A DNA stretch of 64,000 nt from NCBI RefSeq assembly GCF_900458815.1, contig NZ_UHDZ01000001.1:1302001-1366000 (forward strand). Direction: 5' to 3'. Below are positions 10,466-21,567 of the stretch, piece after piece. Below the pieces are notes generated by a model, which was not told where the DNA came from, made no database searches, and saw nothing but the letters and a program-made list of their open reading frames with translations. The first letter of the stretch is position 1. Each line of letters starts with the position of its first letter. The DNA is from Staphylococcus saccharolyticus (lineage in GTDB: Bacteria; Bacillota; Bacilli; Staphylococcales; Staphylococcaceae). The translations under genes were made by a program, and so were the position numbers.

Positions 10466-13168
10466 ATGGGAATAGCAACATTTGCAGTTGTAGATTTAGA
10501 AACGACCGGTAACCAATTAGATTACGATGAAATTATACAAATTGGTATAACATTTGTACGTAACAATCAAATTATAGACACGTACCATTCCATGATTCGA
10601 ACTGATTTGGAAATTCCACCGTTTATTCAAGCCTTAACATCAATTGAAGAAGATATGCTTACTCAAGCACCGTATTTCAATGAGGTTGCCGAGGATATTT
10701 ACAACTTAATTAAAGACTGCATTTTTGTAGCTCATAACATCTCCTTTGATCTTAATTTTATTAAAAAGGCATTCTCAAAATGCAATCTTCGTTTCAAACC
10801 AAAAAAAATCATGGACACCTTGGAGCTATTCAAAATTGCATTTCCAACGGATAAAAGTTATCAATTAAGTGAACTCGCACAATCTCATCACATACCATTA
10901 ACAAATGCGCATCGTGCGGATGAAGATGCTACAACCACAGCAAAGCTAATGATTAAAGCTTTTGAAAAGATTGAACAACTACCATTAGACACTCAGAAGC
11001 AACTCTATTATTTAAGTAAAAATCTTAAATATGACTTATATAATATCCTGTTTGAAATGGTTAGAAATTATAAACCTCAATCTTTAAGTGAACAGTTTAG
11101 TCAATTTGAACAAATCATCTATCGTAAACAAATCGACTTTACAGGTCCGACGACTCATTTTAATGATTCATTGAAAGATTTATATACTAAGGTAACTAAA
11201 GCACTTCAACTGACATACCGACCACAACAGCTCTATTTATCAGAAATTATACTGGATCAATTAATGCATAGCGATAAAGCAATGATTGAAGCACCTCTAG
11301 GTAGTGGCAAATCATTGGCATATCTTCTTGCAGCCATTATGTATAGCTTCGAAACTGAGAATCATGTCATGATTTCAACTAATACGAAATTGCTACAAAG
11401 TCAATTATTGGAAAAAGATATACCAGCTCTCAATGAAGTATTAGGTTTTAAAATCAATGCGACACTAATAAAAAGTAAAAATGACTATATTTCTCTAGGT
11501 TTAGTTAGTCAGATTCTTAAAGATGAAACGAGTAATTATGAAGTAAGTATCTTAAAAATGCAATTATTGATTTGGATTACTGAAACTTTAACTGGTGATA
11601 TTCAAGAATTAAACCTAAAAGGCGGACAAAAGATGTACTTTGATCAAAAGAGTGAAACATACGTCCCGGTACGCCATGACATTCATTACTATAATTACAT
11701 CAAACGCAATGCACAAAATATCCAAATTGGTATTACGAATCATGCACATCTGATTCATTCTGGCTCTGAAAATTCCATCTATCAACTCTTCGATGATTGT
11801 ATTATAGATGAAGCACATCGCTTACCTGATTATGCTTTAAATCAAATCACTAACGAACTTAACTACTCAGATATAAAGTATCAATTAGGTCTTATTGGTA
11901 GAAATGAAAATGAGAAGTTACTTAAAGCTGTCGATAAATTAGAACAACAACGTATTTTAGAAAAGTTAGATATTGCACCGATTGACGTGTTCGGCTTAAA
12001 ATCGAATATTAACGATCTGCATGATTTAAATGAACATTTATTTTCTACAATTTATGAAATCATTCAATCTTCAGAAGTTTATGATGATGATATACATAAG
12101 TATCATTACGTATACCAATTTGAAACCGTAGAGATTTTAAAAAATCTCCATGAAATTACTGATAAACTCAATAAAACCATCGAGATCTTTAATGGTATGG
12201 GGCATAAGACAATTAAATCAATCCGGAAGCAACTTTTATATTTAAACGATAAATTCAAACAAATTGAACAGAGTTTAAAAGATAATCATACAAGCTATAT
12301 TTCAATTAAAAACTTATCTCAAAAGTCTACGATTCGCTTATTAGTTAAGGATTATGCTGTAAAAGAAATCTTAACTTCACAAGTACTAGACAAATTTAAA
12401 TCATTGACCTTTATTTCAGGTACTTTAACATTTAATCATTCTTTTGATGCATTTAAGAACTGGTTTAAAGAGGACGCAACATTTAATACATTTGAGGTAA
12501 CAACACCTCAATCCGTGTCTAAAAATACTAACGTCTTTATACCAACAGATATCGAAACATATAATTACAAAAATATCGATGATTACGTTGCATCAATCGT
12601 CGACTATTTATTTGAATATGTCACAGTGACCGAATCAAAATGTTTGGTATTATTCACAAGTTATAAAATGATGCACATGGTTCAAGATTTACTCAATGAA
12701 TTGCCTTCTTTTGAAGATTATGTGATACTGACGCAACAACAAAATCAAAACTATAAAATCGTTCAACAATTTAACAACTTTGATAAATCGATATTACTTG
12801 GTACTTCAACATTTTTTGAAGGCTTTGATTTTCAAGCTAATGGAATTAAATGTGTAATGATTGCTAAATTGCCATTTATGAATAAACACAATACAAAATA
12901 CTGGCTTATGGATACAGAATTTGATTCTACTTTTAAAGAGTATGTATTACCCGATGCTGTAACTAGATTTAGACAAGGGTTAGGTCGTCTCATACGTCAT
13001 GAAAATGATAAAGGACTTATTGTATCTTTTGACGATCGTCTCGTGAATAGTAATTTTAAAAACTTCTTTGCACAAACGTTAGAGCATTATCAGCAGAAAA
13101 AAGGGAACATTCAACAATTCAATAAATTGCTTGGACAGATTCAAAAAAGCAAGAATAATGATACCTAA
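10466..13168 (+). CDS. dinG: DinG-family exonuclease/helicase-like protein
   Basis: 900-residue fusion of an N-terminal DEDDh 3'-5' exonuclease with an XPD/DinG-like ATPase. Exonuclease motifs: VVDLETTG near residue 10, HNISFDLNF near 92, and HRADEDA near 150. ATPase motifs: Walker [13 protein letters not shown] near 275, DEAH (IIDEAHRLP) near 450, and the C-terminal [11 protein letters not shown] motif VI near 840. The family's iron-sulfur cysteines are not obvious, as is known for the staphylococcal protein, which acts as a nuclease rather than a helicase. Start ATG has AAGGAGAGG upstream. Intact. Confidence 0.93.
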   Translation: MGIATFAVVDLETTGNQLDYDEIIQIGITFVRNNQIIDTYHSMIRTDLEIPPFIQALTSIEEDMLTQAPYFNEVAEDIYNLIKDCIFVAHNISFDLNFIKKAFSKCNLRFKPKKIMDTLELFKIAFPTDKSYQLSELAQSHHIPLTNAHRADEDATTTAKLMIKAFEKIEQLPLDTQKQLYYLSKNLKYDLYNILFEMVRNYKPQSLSEQFSQFEQIIYRKQIDFTGPTTHFNDSLKDLYTKVTKALQLTYRPQQLYLSEIILDQLMHSDKAMIEAPLGSGKSLAYLLAAIMYSFETENHVMISTNTKLLQSQLLEKDIPALNEVLGFKINATLIKSKNDYISLGLVSQILKDETSNYEVSILKMQLLIWITETLTGDIQELNLKGGQKMYFDQKSETYVPVRHDIHYYNYIKRNAQNIQIGITNHAHLIHSGSENSIYQLFDDCIIDEAHRLPDYALNQITNELNYSDIKYQLGLIGRNENEKLLKAVDKLEQQRILEKLDIAPIDVFGLKSNINDLHDLNEHLFSTIYEIIQSSEVYDDDIHKYHYVYQFETVEILKNLHEITDKLNKTIEIFNGMGHKTIKSIRKQLLYLNDKFKQIEQSLKDNHTSYISIKNLSQKSTIRLLVKDYAVKEILTSQVLDKFKSLTFISGTLTFNHSFDAFKNWFKEDATFNTFEVTTPQSVSKNTNVFIPTDIETYNYKNIDDYVASIVDYLFEYVTVTESKCLVLFTSYKMMHMVQDLLNELPSFEDYVILTQQQNQNYKIVQQFNNFDKSILLGTSTFFEGFDFQANGIKCVMIAKLPFMNKHNTKYWLMDTEFDSTFKEYVLPDAVTRFRQGLGRLIRHENDKGLIVSFDDRLVNSNFKNFFAQTLEHYQQKKGNIQQFNKLLGQIQKSKNNDT

Positions 13169-13295
13169 ATGAAGCAATGAAATGTTCAAATCATATTCAC
13201 AATCAAGCGCGCGCTCTAAAGGTCAACATGTAGAAGTTATCTTCATATTTTGTTAAAATAAATGAGAATACAAAAAGAAAAATAGGAGTTTAGTT

Positions 13296-14588
13296 ATGAA
13301 AACGACGATTAAACAAGCAAAACAACATCTTAACCAAGAAGTGACAATAGGTGCTTGGTTAACTAATAAACGTTCAAGCGGTAAAATTGCATTTTTACAA
13401 TTACGTGATGGCAGTGGTTTCATGCAAGGTGTTGTAGTGAAATCAGAAGTGGATGAAGAAATGTTCCAATTAGCTAAAGATATTACACAAGAATCTTCTC
13501 TTTATGTGAAAGGTACAATTACTGAAGATCATCGCTCAGATTTAGGTTACGAAATGCAAGTTAAATCTATAAAAGTGATTCATGAAGCACATGATTATCC
13601 AATTACACCTAAAAATCATGGTACAGAATTCTTAATGGATCACCGTCACTTATGGTTACGTTCTAAAAAACAACATGCAGTCATGAAAATTAGAAATGAA
13701 ATTATTCGTGCCACTTACGAATTCTTCAACAGTAATGGATTCACTAAAATTGACCCACCAATTTTAACTGCTAGTGCACCGGAAGGTACAAGTGAATTAT
13801 TCCATACAAAATATTTTGATGAAGACGCATTTTTATCTCAAAGTGGCCAATTATATATGGAAGCTGCAGCAATGGCTCATGGACGTGTATTCTCATTTGG
13901 TCCGACTTTCCGTGCCGAAAAATCCAAAACACGTCGTCATCTAATTGAATTTTGGATGATAGAACCAGAAATGGCGTTTACGAATCATGCTGAAAGTTTA
14001 GAAGTACAAGAACAATATGTGTCACATATTGTTCAATCAGTATTACAAAATTGTCAACTAGAACTTAAGGCTTTAAATAGGGATACATCTAAATTAGAAA
14101 AAGTAGCAGCACCTTTCCCAAGAATTTCATATGATGATGCTATTGAATTCTTGAAAGGAGAAGGATTTGACGATATTGAGTGGGGCGAAGATTTCGGAGC
14201 ACCACATGAAACAGCAATCGCTAACCACTACGATTTACCAGTATTTATTACACATTATCCAACTAAAATAAAGCCATTCTACATGCAACCTAATCCAGAG
14301 AATGAGGATACAGTCTTATGTGCGGATTTAATTGCTCCAGAAGGTTATGGTGAAATTATAGGTGGTTCTGAACGTATTAATGATTTAGAATTACTTGAAC
14401 AACGAATTGATGAACATGAATTGGATGAAGAAAGTTATAGCTACTACTTAGATTTACGTCGCTATGGTAGCGTACCTCATAGTGGTTTTGGTCTAGGTTT
14501 AGAGCGTACTGTAGCATGGATTTCAGGTGTTGAACACGTACGTGAAACATCACCATTCCCACGTTTGTTAAATCGCTTATATCCATAA
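13296..14588 (+). CDS. asnS: Asparaginyl-tRNA synthetase
   Basis: Class IIb aminoacyl-tRNA synthetase charging tRNA-Asn; 430 residues, the normal length. N-terminal OB-fold anticodon-binding domain (about 15-100, [21 protein letters not shown]). Class II motif 2 [11 protein letters not shown] near 208 and motif 3 [12 protein letters not shown] near 395. The upstream 127-base spacer shows no T-box structure that I can recognise. It lies between dinG and dnaD, the Bacillus-type order. Confidence 0.96.
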   Translation: MKTTIKQAKQHLNQEVTIGAWLTNKRSSGKIAFLQLRDGSGFMQGVVVKSEVDEEMFQLAKDITQESSLYVKGTITEDHRSDLGYEMQVKSIKVIHEAHDYPITPKNHGTEFLMDHRHLWLRSKKQHAVMKIRNEIIRATYEFFNSNGFTKIDPPILTASAPEGTSELFHTKYFDEDAFLSQSGQLYMEAAAMAHGRVFSFGPTFRAEKSKTRRHLIEFWMIEPEMAFTNHAESLEVQEQYVSHIVQSVLQNCQLELKALNRDTSKLEKVAAPFPRISYDDAIEFLKGEGFDDIEWGEDFGAPHETAIANHYDLPVFITHYPTKIKPFYMQPNPENEDTVLCADLIAPEGYGEIIGGSERINDLELLEQRIDEHELDEESYSYYLDLRRYGSVPHSGFGLGLERTVAWISGVEHVRETSPFPRLLNRLYP

Positions 14589-14631
14589 AATGGTCATGTA
14601 GTAATAAAATTATTAAAGTCAGTTTAAACGT

Positions 14632-14657
14632 CCAGTCATTAATTACGGCTGGGCTTT
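14632..14657 (+). terminator. Weak hairpin after asnS
   Basis: CCAGTC and GGCTGG (one G-T pair) can pair around a 9-base loop, followed by GCTTTCAGTTT. The stem is short, so it may be only a partial terminator or attenuator before dnaD. Confidence 0.35.
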
Positions 14658-14683
14658 CAGTTTAAATTAGGAGGGTAAGTATT

Positions 14684-15370
14684 TTGGATTTGTTTCAACT
14701 CAAAACGCGTCCTGTTGTAATACGAAGAGAACTATTAGATCATTATGCTGAATTAGGTATGGGGGAACAAGATTTAGTTATCTTAATTAAACTTATTTAT
14801 GCTTCTGAAACCTCTAATAAACAGCCCTCAATTGAGTTTCTTCAACAAGGCTCATCAATGGAACCTCGACAGATTACTTCAGTAATTCAAAACTTAATTC
14901 AACGAGAATTATTAGAATTAAATGTGAGTAAGGATGAAGAGGGCAAGTTTACTGAATATATGAATTTAGATCCATTTTATGAAAAGTTAAATCAACTTTT
15001 GAAGAAACAAAATCTTGATCATCAAGAGCTAGATAGTAAGGCACAGTTTAAGGAACTTTTTCAAATGATTGAAAAATCATTTGGCAGACCTCTTTCACCA
15101 TATGAAATTGAAACACTTAATCAATGGATAGATGTTGACCAACATGATTTATCGGTGATACAAGCAGCTTTAGATGAAGCATTAAGTCAAAATAAATTGA
15201 GTTTTAAATATATTGACAGGATTCTATTAAATTGGAAGAAAAATAACGTAAAAACTGTTGATGATTCTAAGAAAATTCGAGAGCAATTTAATAAACCAAA
15301 AATGAAACATGTCGTTAAGAAAGTCCCTAAATTTGATTGGTTGAATGGAGAGGAACCTAATGATAAGTAA
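14684..15370 (+). CDS. dnaD: DNA replication initiation protein DnaD
   Basis: 228-residue primosomal protein that helps load the replicative helicase at oriC and at restart sites. An N-terminal winged-helix oligomerisation domain spans residues 1-100, and a DnaB_2/DDBH2 C-terminal domain about 125-195 contains the ssDNA-binding YIDRILLNW motif. The start is TTG 14684, supported by AGGAGGG 9 bases upstream and by the conserved N terminus MDLFQLKTRPVVIRREL. It overlaps nth by 11 bases, the standard dnaD-nth pairing. Confidence 0.93.
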   Translation: MDLFQLKTRPVVIRRELLDHYAELGMGEQDLVILIKLIYASETSNKQPSIEFLQQGSSMEPRQITSVIQNLIQRELLELNVSKDEEGKFTEYMNLDPFYEKLNQLLKKQNLDHQELDSKAQFKELFQMIEKSFGRPLSPYEIETLNQWIDVDQHDLSVIQAALDEALSQNKLSFKYIDRILLNWKKNNVKTVDDSKKIREQFNKPKMKHVVKKVPKFDWLNGEEPNDK

Positions 15371-16019
15371 GAAAAGAGCACTAGCTATGATTGATATTAT
15401 TGCTAATATGTTTCCAGACGCTGAGTGCGAACTTAAACATAATAATGCATTTGAACTTACAATTGCTGTTTTATTATCAGCTCAGTGTACAGATAATCTT
15501 GTCAATCGTGTGACACAATCATTGTTTAAAAAATATAAAACACCTGAAGACTATTTAGGTGTAAGTGATGAAGAACTGCAAAATGACATACGTTCTATTG
15601 GTTTATATCGCAACAAAGCAAAGAATATTAAAAAACTATGTCGTTCTTTAATAGATCAATTTGATGGTCAAATTCCTCAAACACATCAAGAATTAGAAAG
15701 TCTGGCTGGGGTAGGTCATAAAACTGCAAACGTTGTTATGAGTGTTGCATTTGGCGAACCTTCTTTGGCTGTAGATACACATGTGGAGAGAGTGTCTAAA
15801 CGGTTAGGAATTAATCGTTGGAAAGATAACGTGCGCCAAGTAGAAGATCGTTTATGTGCTATTATCCCACGAGAAAGATGGACTAAAAGTCATCATCAAT
15901 TAATATTCTTTGGTCGTTATCATTGTCTAGCAAAGAAACCTAAATGTGAAATGTGTCCTTTGTTAGAAGATTGTAGAGAAGGTCAAAAACGCTATAAAAC
16001 GAGTTTGAAGGAAGAGTGA
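15360..16019 (+). CDS. nth: Endonuclease III
   Basis: Base-excision-repair glycosylase/AP lyase removing oxidised pyrimidines; 219 residues. Seen: helix-hairpin-helix LAGVGHKTANVV near residue 112 with the catalytic Lys, catalytic Asp in AVDTHV near 138, and the [4Fe-4S] cysteines C-x6-C-x2-C-x5-C at the C terminus (CLAKKPKCEMCPLLEDC). Start ATG 15360 has GGAGAGG 7 bases upstream; an in-frame ATG at 15345 overlaps that site and is rejected. Intact. Confidence 0.95.
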   Translation: MISKKRALAMIDIIANMFPDAECELKHNNAFELTIAVLLSAQCTDNLVNRVTQSLFKKYKTPEDYLGVSDEELQNDIRSIGLYRNKAKNIKKLCRSLIDQFDGQIPQTHQELESLAGVGHKTANVVMSVAFGEPSLAVDTHVERVSKRLGINRWKDNVRQVEDRLCAIIPRERWTKSHHQLIFFGRYHCLAKKPKCEMCPLLEDCREGQKRYKTSLKEE

Positions 16020-16025
16020 TGGAAT

Positions 16026-16358
16026 TTGATTAAAAAGCAAGATTTTGATGCATTAGAATGTCAATTAGATAATTTAGCGAGTAAAAAGCAATTAAAATCT
16101 CAAGAAGGCAAAATGCGCTTAGACGCTTATTTTGATATGATTATCAATTATTTTAAGCAAATTAATGAGATTGAAAGCATTCATTTTAATCAATTAGAGT
16201 TTTACCCAGTGGTGCCCATGAATTTTGAAGAACGATACCATTATATGATTGCACGTAAATATCATTTTATGGGTTATCAGCAAATGAAAACTCTTAAATC
16301 TGAATTAATAAAGATGAACGCCTCTTATCAAATTAGAAAAAAACGTCAACAAAAATAG
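16026..16358 (+). CDS. YpoC-like conserved protein
   Basis: 110-residue soluble protein beginning at TTG 16026, 6 bases after nth; no ATG in this frame gives a longer product. It matches the small YpoC family found downstream of nth in Bacillus and Staphylococcus, with the conserved segment YPVVPMNFEERYHYMIARKYHFMGY (split here: YPVVPMNFEERY and ARKYHFMGY). No known function and no catalytic motif seen. A terminator follows. Confidence 0.78.
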   Translation: MIKKQDFDALECQLDNLASKKQLKSQEGKMRLDAYFDMIINYFKQINEIESIHFNQLEFYPVVPMNFEERYHYMIARKYHFMGYQQMKTLKSELIKMNASYQIRKKRQQK

Positions 16359-16376
16359 CTCAATACAACAGATATA

Positions 16377-16413
16377 GCCAAGTATGATCATTTGTGACAT
16401 ACTTGGCCTTTTT
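16377..16413 (+). terminator. Terminator of the dnaD-nth-ypoC transcript
   Basis: GCCAAGTATG pairs perfectly with CATACTTGGC around an 11-base loop, followed by CCTTTTTC. Confidence 0.85.
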
Positions 16414-16419
16414 CAAAGT

Positions 16420-16461
16420 AAAAAGAAGTCCCAATTTCTATGAAAAGAAACTGGGACTTCT
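16420..16461 (-). terminator. Terminator of recU-pbp2
   Basis: AGAAGTCCCA pairs with TGGGACTTCT. Read on the minus strand the hairpin is followed by a T run (A run at 16420-16424 on the plus strand), and it lies just past the pbp2 stop. Confidence 0.8.
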
Positions 16462-16469
16462 GTATTTAG

Positions 16470-18698
16470 TTAGGATGCTTCATAATCAAAAATTAAATTT
16501 AAGTTAAACAGACGTGTTAATGCGTTTCCTGAGTTGCCTTGTGATGAATGATTTGAACTGTTTGAACTTGATGCTGAATTAGAGCCTCCGCTTGAGGAAG
16601 AAGTATCGCTACTTCCATGAACACTGCGACTTGTAGTGTTGTTATCAGGATGACCTTTTACAGATACGTTTTCACCATCACTACCACTCACATTATCTGG
16701 TTTCTTAAAATCTTCGCCATCTTTAGAAGAGATATCTGACATAACATCTTCATAAAGATATTGTGGATATTCTTGTTCAGAATGACCAACAAATGAGTTA
16801 GTTCCATATTGTTTAACTTTATTGAAGCCCATCCAAATTGACATTGAATATTGTGGTGAAAACCCGTTAATCCATACGTCTTTAGCTGCATTGTCTGGTA
16901 GGTTATACTTTTCATAAATTTCTTGACCGTAAGTACCTGTACCAGTTTTAGCACCCATATTGACGCCAGAAACCCCATGACCATAAGCTGAACCATAAGG
17001 TTTAAAAGTACCTTTTAAGATTTCAGCTAACATATATGCCGTGTAATCTTTCATAGCTTTATGACTTGAATGATCATACTCAATTGTATCACCATCGTTT
17101 GTCACAACTTTTTGGATTGAATGCGCGTTATTATAAGTACCACCATTAGCAATCGATGCGAAAGCTGAAGCTAATTGAGTAGGTGAGAATTCAGAAGATG
17201 AACCACCTAATACTTCTGATGGACCTATTTTACCACTATAATCTAAACCAACTTTTGAAGCGAATTCTTTAGGTGCATCGTTACCTGCATCTTTCTTAAC
17301 TTGTTGCCAAGTTTTAAGTGCTGGAATATTAAAACTTTGTCTTAATGCATCGTAAATAGAAACAGTACCATGACTTTGAGTATCATAATTTTTGAATTGA
17401 GCACCGTCTACCCAATAAGATGATTCATCTTGAATAGCATGGTTTGTTGCCCATTTCATATTTTCTATTGCAGGACCATATGCTAAGAATGGTTTTAATG
17501 AAGAACCAGTAGGATGAGGGTCAGTAGCTTGGTTTCTTTCAACTACGTTTTTATAATTACGTCCACCTGAAATCGCTACTAAGCCACCAGTTTTACTATC
17601 TAAGATAGTTGCACCAACTTGTTGGTCATCATTTTTATAATAACTAGTACCATTATTAATACGATCTTGAAGCGTTTTTTGAACATCTTTATCCATATTA
17701 GTATAAATCTTAATACCACTTTGAAGAACGCTACCTAAATTCTTATCTTTAAAGTATTTGTTATTCATCAATTCTGATTGAACGAAGTTTACGTAAGAAT
17801 CATACTCTGGATCTTTATCATTGCCGTTAACTTGACGTTCTTTTTTAGTGCGTTCTACTAAGTTCGCTTTAAGATTAATTTTTTTAGCGTCTGCATACTG
17901 TTTATCAGTAATTCTATGGTGTTTATGCATTAAATAAAGTACAGTATCTTTACGATTGTTCGCTTCTTTAGGATTATTATAAATGTTATAAAGGTTTGGA
18001 ACTTGTGGCAAACCAGCAAGATATGCTTCTTCAGCTAAGTTTAAATCTTTCAAGTCTTTATTGAAGTAATATTTAGCTGCAGCTTTTACTCCAGTTACGC
18101 CATCTGAATAATAGATTTTATTCAGATAAACTTGGAAAATCTCATCTTTACTGTATTCTTGTTCAAGACGATATGAAAGATAAGCTTCTTGCGCTTTACG
18201 ACCGATAGACTTTTGTTGTGTTAAGAATGAATCTTTAACAACTTGTTGTGTTAGTGTTGACGCACCTTGCGCACCAAATCCACCAGTTAAGTTCTTACCA
18301 ATAGCACCAAACAAACGTTTATAATCAAGTGCACCATGGTGATAGAATCGATTATCTTCTGTCGCTAATACGGCATATTTCATGTTTTTAGGCACATCTT
18401 TAATATTGACGTGTTCATGACGTTGACCATTATCTAACGTTTTAACAAGATCTCCATTTTTATCATATATCTTAGCTGGAATTGGATCTTCTAACTTAGA
18501 TTCAGTAAATGCTGGTGCTTTCCATGCATAGTAAGCAAACAACAAAATACCGAGTAGCAACAGAACGAAAAAGGCTATAATCATAAACCCTATAATCTTA
18601 ATAATCGTTCTCTTTACGTTCCTATTCTTTTTTCCACCAGACTTCCCATTTTTACTATTCGTCTTTTTAGATTGGGAAGACCCTTTATTTTCCGTCAT
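16470..18698 (-). CDS. pbp2: Penicillin-binding protein 2 (bifunctional class A)
   Basis: Bifunctional peptidoglycan glycosyltransferase and transpeptidase, 742 residues. A basic cytoplasmic tail (about 1-30) is followed by one membrane anchor ([19 protein letters not shown], about 31-55). GT51 motif EDNRFYHHG near 110 holds the catalytic Glu, and GASTLTQQ follows. Transpeptidase motifs: S-x-x-K in GSSLKPF near 395, SFN near 453, and KTGTGTYG near 580. The C-terminal tail is Ser/Gly/Asn-rich. Start overlaps the recU stop by 4 bases on the minus strand, the conserved recU-pbp2 pair. Intact. Confidence 0.96.
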   Translation of the reverse strand: MTENKGSSQSKKTNSKNGKSGGKKNRNVKRTIIKIIGFMIIAFFVLLLLGILLFAYYAWKAPAFTESKLEDPIPAKIYDKNGDLVKTLDNGQRHEHVNIKDVPKNMKYAVLATEDNRFYHHGALDYKRLFGAIGKNLTGGFGAQGASTLTQQVVKDSFLTQQKSIGRKAQEAYLSYRLEQEYSKDEIFQVYLNKIYYSDGVTGVKAAAKYYFNKDLKDLNLAEEAYLAGLPQVPNLYNIYNNPKEANNRKDTVLYLMHKHHRITDKQYADAKKINLKANLVERTKKERQVNGNDKDPEYDSYVNFVQSELMNNKYFKDKNLGSVLQSGIKIYTNMDKDVQKTLQDRINNGTSYYKNDDQQVGATILDSKTGGLVAISGGRNYKNVVERNQATDPHPTGSSLKPFLAYGPAIENMKWATNHAIQDESSYWVDGAQFKNYDTQSHGTVSIYDALRQSFNIPALKTWQQVKKDAGNDAPKEFASKVGLDYSGKIGPSEVLGGSSSEFSPTQLASAFASIANGGTYNNAHSIQKVVTNDGDTIEYDHSSHKAMKDYTAYMLAEILKGTFKPYGSAYGHGVSGVNMGAKTGTGTYGQEIYEKYNLPDNAAKDVWINGFSPQYSMSIWMGFNKVKQYGTNSFVGHSEQEYPQYLYEDVMSDISSKDGEDFKKPDNVSGSDGENVSVKGHPDNNTTSRSVHGSSDTSSSSGGSNSASSSNSSNHSSQGNSGNALTRLFNLNLIFDYEAS

Positions 18699-19321
18699 AC
18701 GCGGTCCTCACTTTCATCTAATATCAACTTATCAACTGCCTTGAGGTAATTCAATCTTGGTTGATATTGATAAGGAATATGGTAACCATTTTTCCGAATT
18801 TCTTCAACAGTAATCGATTTTTTTATATCTTGGATATACCGTTCCCAAAGTCTTTCAAACTTGGAATAAGGCAATAGATATACTTCATCAAGAGTTTTAA
18901 AACGTATCATAAGAAAAACAATTCCCTTTTGATGATATGTATTTTTCATATGTTCCACCTGATGTGTATGGATATTATTTAAAGGAAAAGATGTTTTATT
19001 CTTCGTTTCTTTCGCTTCAAAATCAATATAACATCCATTATAAACACCGTTATAATCGGTTGTTGAAGGTGTACGAAAATAAGCTTCATTAATCACCGCC
19101 TTACTACGTTTCGGATAGTGTACATTAACGATTTGAACGGGAGTAGGCTTTTTGTGAATGACTGCTATACCACTTTTAAGATAGTAAGAATTTGATTGCT
19201 CAATATCTTTTTCAAGTGTCATTCCGCGTCCACCATATTCAATGTTACTTGAAAATGGGGAAACATTTCGTCCGTCCAAAGACTTATTTTTAGAGTATGG
19301 CTTACCATTTGGATAATTCAT
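18695..19321 (-). CDS. recU: Holliday junction resolvase RecU
   Basis: Endonuclease resolving Holliday junctions and needed for chromosome segregation. 208 residues from the ATG at 19319-19321, matching the staphylococcal N terminus [10 protein letters not shown] preceding ATG (19322-19324) and an upstream TTG are also in frame, and GGTG lies just before the ATGATG pair. Catalytic region: [18 protein letters not shown], then [15 protein letters not shown] with the metal-binding Asp, Glu and Lys. First gene of the recU-pbp2 operon. Confidence 0.94.
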   Translation of the reverse strand: MNYPNGKPYSKNKSLDGRNVSPFSSNIEYGGRGMTLEKDIEQSNSYYLKSGIAVIHKKPTPVQIVNVHYPKRSKAVINEAYFRTPSTTDYNGVYNGCYIDFEAKETKNKTSFPLNNIHTHQVEHMKNTYHQKGIVFLMIRFKTLDEVYLLPYSKFERLWERYIQDIKKSITVEEIRKNGYHIPYQYQPRLNYLKAVDKLILDESEDRV

Positions 19322-19324
19322 CAT

Positions 19325-19669
19325 TTTCACCACACAAGTTTGATTCAATCATAATGCTACAATTAAAACAATAAAACTATTAAATCAAACTACAGTATTT
19401 GAATGTATATGTCAGTAAACAAACATATATCAAACACTATTTTAACGTGCTTATGCAAATCTGTCACGATTTCTTTCATAAATGAAAGATAAATGTAATC
19501 TTTTAGTTTTTAATTTTATTACTAAATTTATCAATTACCTCTTAATTCTTTTTACTAAAATGAAAAATTTTTGAATCATATCATTTAATTGAATTAGCAT
19601 TAGAATATGTTTATTTGTATGACTAATGCTTTTAAGTTATGTTAAATTAACTTTGTAGGAGGCATCCTT
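19325..19669. other. Divergent intergenic region recU / yppE
   Basis: About 345 AT-rich bases between divergent genes. No open reading frame or RNA recognised. It should hold the promoters of both transcripts; the only convincing one I see is at 19615-19643 (listed separately). Confidence 0.6.
19615..19643 (+). promoter_or_regulatory. Candidate sigma-A promoter for yppE-ypsA-gpsB
   Basis: TTGTAT at 19615 and TATGTT at 19638 are separated by 17 bases, about 27 bases before the GTG start of yppE. Confidence 0.4.
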
Positions 19670-20002
19670 GTGCAATATATTTTCGAACAACTTGTAACAG
19701 ATATTAATGAAATGAATCGTCGTTATTATTTAGTAAAATCAACAGGTACAGATTATGATTTCTACAAAGAAGTCATGCCATATGTTGAAGATATTGACAA
19801 TAAACTCGAAGCATTTATCAATAATTATGAACAAATAAATGCTATTCCATATATGACGAAAGAAAAATTTAATTTGTTAACTTCAAATATTCATTCTTTA
19901 TCGGTGGAATGTCATTTTCAAAGAACAAGTAAAAAACTGTTCACGGAAATGTTGAAAAGTGTTCAGTACGATCTAAAAAATATTTTAATGTATAATGTTT
20001 AA
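19670..20002 (+). CDS. DUF1798 protein (YppE family)
   Basis: 110-residue helical protein of the YppE family, function unknown. Start GTG 19670 is supported by TAGGAGG 9 bases upstream. Its stop overlaps an ATG of the next frame, and it is the first gene before ypsA and gpsB, the arrangement conserved in Bacillales near the division gene gpsB. No membrane segment or catalytic motif seen. Confidence 0.75.
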   Translation: MQYIFEQLVTDINEMNRRYYLVKSTGTDYDFYKEVMPYVEDIDNKLEAFINNYEQINAIPYMTKEKFNLLTSNIHSLSVECHFQRTSKKLFTEMLKSVQYDLKNILMYNV

Positions 20003-20016
20003 TGAGGTTAAATAAT

Positions 20017-20583
20017 ATGGTTAAAACTGTTTATGTTATTGGGTATAAATCTTTTGAATTAAATATATTCAAAGATGATGCTCCAGAAGTTTCCTATTTA
20101 AAGAAATTTATAGCGCATAAATTAGAACAACTTTTAGATGAAGGATTGGAATGGGTTCTGATACAAGGACAGATGGGTATAGAGTTGTGGACAGCAGAAG
20201 TAGTCATTCATCTCAAAGAAAGTTACCCTGACTTAAAACTCGGTATAATTACACCATTCTTTGGTCACACAGATCGTTGGAATGAAAGTAATCAATCAAA
20301 GTATACCTCTATCGCACAGCAAGCTGATTTTATCGAAAGCATTCATCACACTGAGTATCAAGGACTTTTTCAATTTAAACAAGCTGATCAGTTTATGTTA
20401 GATCACACTGATTACACCATTCTGATTTATGATGAAGAACAAGAGGCAAGTCCAAAATTCTTCAAGACTATGTTAGTTGAATTTATGGAAAAAACAAACT
20501 ATACTTATGATATTGTGACGTTTGATGAACTCACTGACTTCATCAACGACTTGCAGTGGTCTCAAGATCAAAGTTTCGAATGA
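20017..20583 (+). CDS. YpsA / UPF0398 SLOG-domain protein
   Basis: 188 residues from ATG 20017 (GAGG 9 bases upstream; an ATG at 20002 overlaps the previous stop and lacks a ribosome site). Matches UPF0398/YpsA, a SLOG-superfamily Rossmann fold: [14 protein letters not shown] at the N terminus, [16 protein letters not shown] near 50 with the nucleotide-binding glycines, and [11 protein letters not shown] near 85. In Bacillus YpsA affects cell division and is encoded next to gpsB, as here. Ligand unknown. Confidence 0.85.
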   Translation: MVKTVYVIGYKSFELNIFKDDAPEVSYLKKFIAHKLEQLLDEGLEWVLIQGQMGIELWTAEVVIHLKESYPDLKLGIITPFFGHTDRWNESNQSKYTSIAQQADFIESIHHTEYQGLFQFKQADQFMLDHTDYTILIYDEEQEASPKFFKTMLVEFMEKTNYTYDIVTFDELTDFINDLQWSQDQSFE

Positions 20584-20595
20584 GGTGAAAAAAAG

Positions 20596-20934
20596 ATGTC
20601 AGATGTTTCATTAAAATTATCAGCAAAAGATATTTATGAAAAAGATTTCGAAAAAACTATGGCACGAGGCTATAGAAGAGAAGAAGTAGACGCTTTTTTA
20701 GATGATATTATTACAGATTATCAAAAAATGGCGGATATGAATAACGAAGTTGTAAAACTTTCCGAAGAAAATCATAAATTGAAAAAAGAACTTGAAGAAT
20801 TAAGATTACGTGTTGCCACATCGAGACCACAGGAAAATAAAAGCTTTTCTTCAAATAGTTCTAACAACGCTTCAAATAACGTGGATATCCTAAAACGTAT
20901 CTCAAATTTAGAAAAAGCTGTATTCGGCAAATAA
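20596..20934 (+). CDS. gpsB: Cell division protein GpsB
   Basis: 112-residue DivIVA-related cytosolic adaptor linking division and peptidoglycan synthesis. N-terminal DivIVA-like domain (residues 1-65) with [20 protein letters not shown] (the [15 protein letters not shown] part is diagnostic), a coiled coil about 45-75, a Ser/Asn-rich linker, and a short C-terminal trimerisation helix ([15 protein letters not shown]). ATG 20596 has GAGGTG upstream. rnpB follows. Confidence 0.94.
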   Translation: MSDVSLKLSAKDIYEKDFEKTMARGYRREEVDAFLDDIITDYQKMADMNNEVVKLSEENHKLKKELEELRLRVATSRPQENKSFSSNSSNNASNNVDILKRISNLEKAVFGK

Positions 20935-20983
20935 ATTTTACAAATAACGAAAAAATTTATTACTTCTAAACTTAAAATTATGT

Positions 20984-20989
20984 TATAAT
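20984..20989 (+). promoter_or_regulatory. -10 box of rnpB
   Basis: TATAAT, 7 bases before the 5' end of RNase P RNA. No clear -35 hexamer lies at the usual distance. Confidence 0.55.
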
Positions 20990-20996
20990 CTCAAAA

Positions 20997-21391
20997 GTGA
21001 TATTTCGGGTAATCGCTATAGCAATATAGAGGAAAGTCCATGCTCACACAGTCTGAGATGATTGTAGTGTTCGTGCTTGATCAAACAATAAATCAAGGCA
21101 TTAAGTTGACGGCAACGAAATAACCTAAGTTTTTTGATATGGTTAGAATAGTTTGAAAGTGCCACAGTGACGTAGCTTTTGTAGAAATATAAAAGGTGGA
21201 ACGCGGTAAACCCCTCGAGTGAGCAATCCAAATTTGGTAGGAGCACTTGTTTAGCGAAATTCAACGTATAAACGAGACCATCTTCATGCGAATATGAAGA
21301 TGTGTAGACAGATGGTTACCACCAGCGTACCAGTGTAACTAGTACACGTGATGAGTACAATGGAACAGAACATGGCTTATAGAAATATCAT
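20997..21391 (+). ncRNA. rnpB: RNase P RNA (type B)
   Basis: Catalytic RNA of ribonuclease P, which matures tRNA 5' ends. Recognised by near identity with the staphylococcal type-B RNA: GTGATATTTC at the 5' end pairs with GAAATATCA at the 3' end (P1), AGAGGAAAGTCCATGCTCAC follows (CR-I), GTGCCACAGTGACGTAG lies in the middle, GGTGGAACGCGGTAAACCCC follows it, and GATGGAACAGAA near the 3' end belongs to the conserved core. End points are taken from P1 pairing. Confidence 0.95.
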
Positions 21392-21401
21392 GAACTAGTT
21401 T

Positions 21402-21432
21402 AGCTCTCCCTTGCATAATGGAGAGCTTTTTC
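21402..21432 (+). terminator. rnpB terminator
   Basis: AGCTCTCC pairs with GGAGAGCT, followed by TTTTTC, immediately after the RNase P RNA. Confidence 0.88.
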
Positions 21433-21567
21433 AATTGTTAGAAGGGTCGTTCTAAACTTCATAACGCTTTACAATTCATTTTTAACACTTCAAACTTAAC
21501 ATTAATCTAAGAAACACATTTTACATATAAATTAGCATTAGAAACTTACGTTAAAGGAGACTAAGCA

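Noticed and set aside
13169..13295. Possible T-box leader before asnS
   Set aside because: The spacer is only 127 bases and I found neither a specifier hairpin nor the TGGNACCGCG-type T-box sequence.
21016..21264. Minus-strand ORF of 82 codons
   Set aside because: It lies wholly inside the RNase P RNA, whose sequence and pairing are unmistakable.
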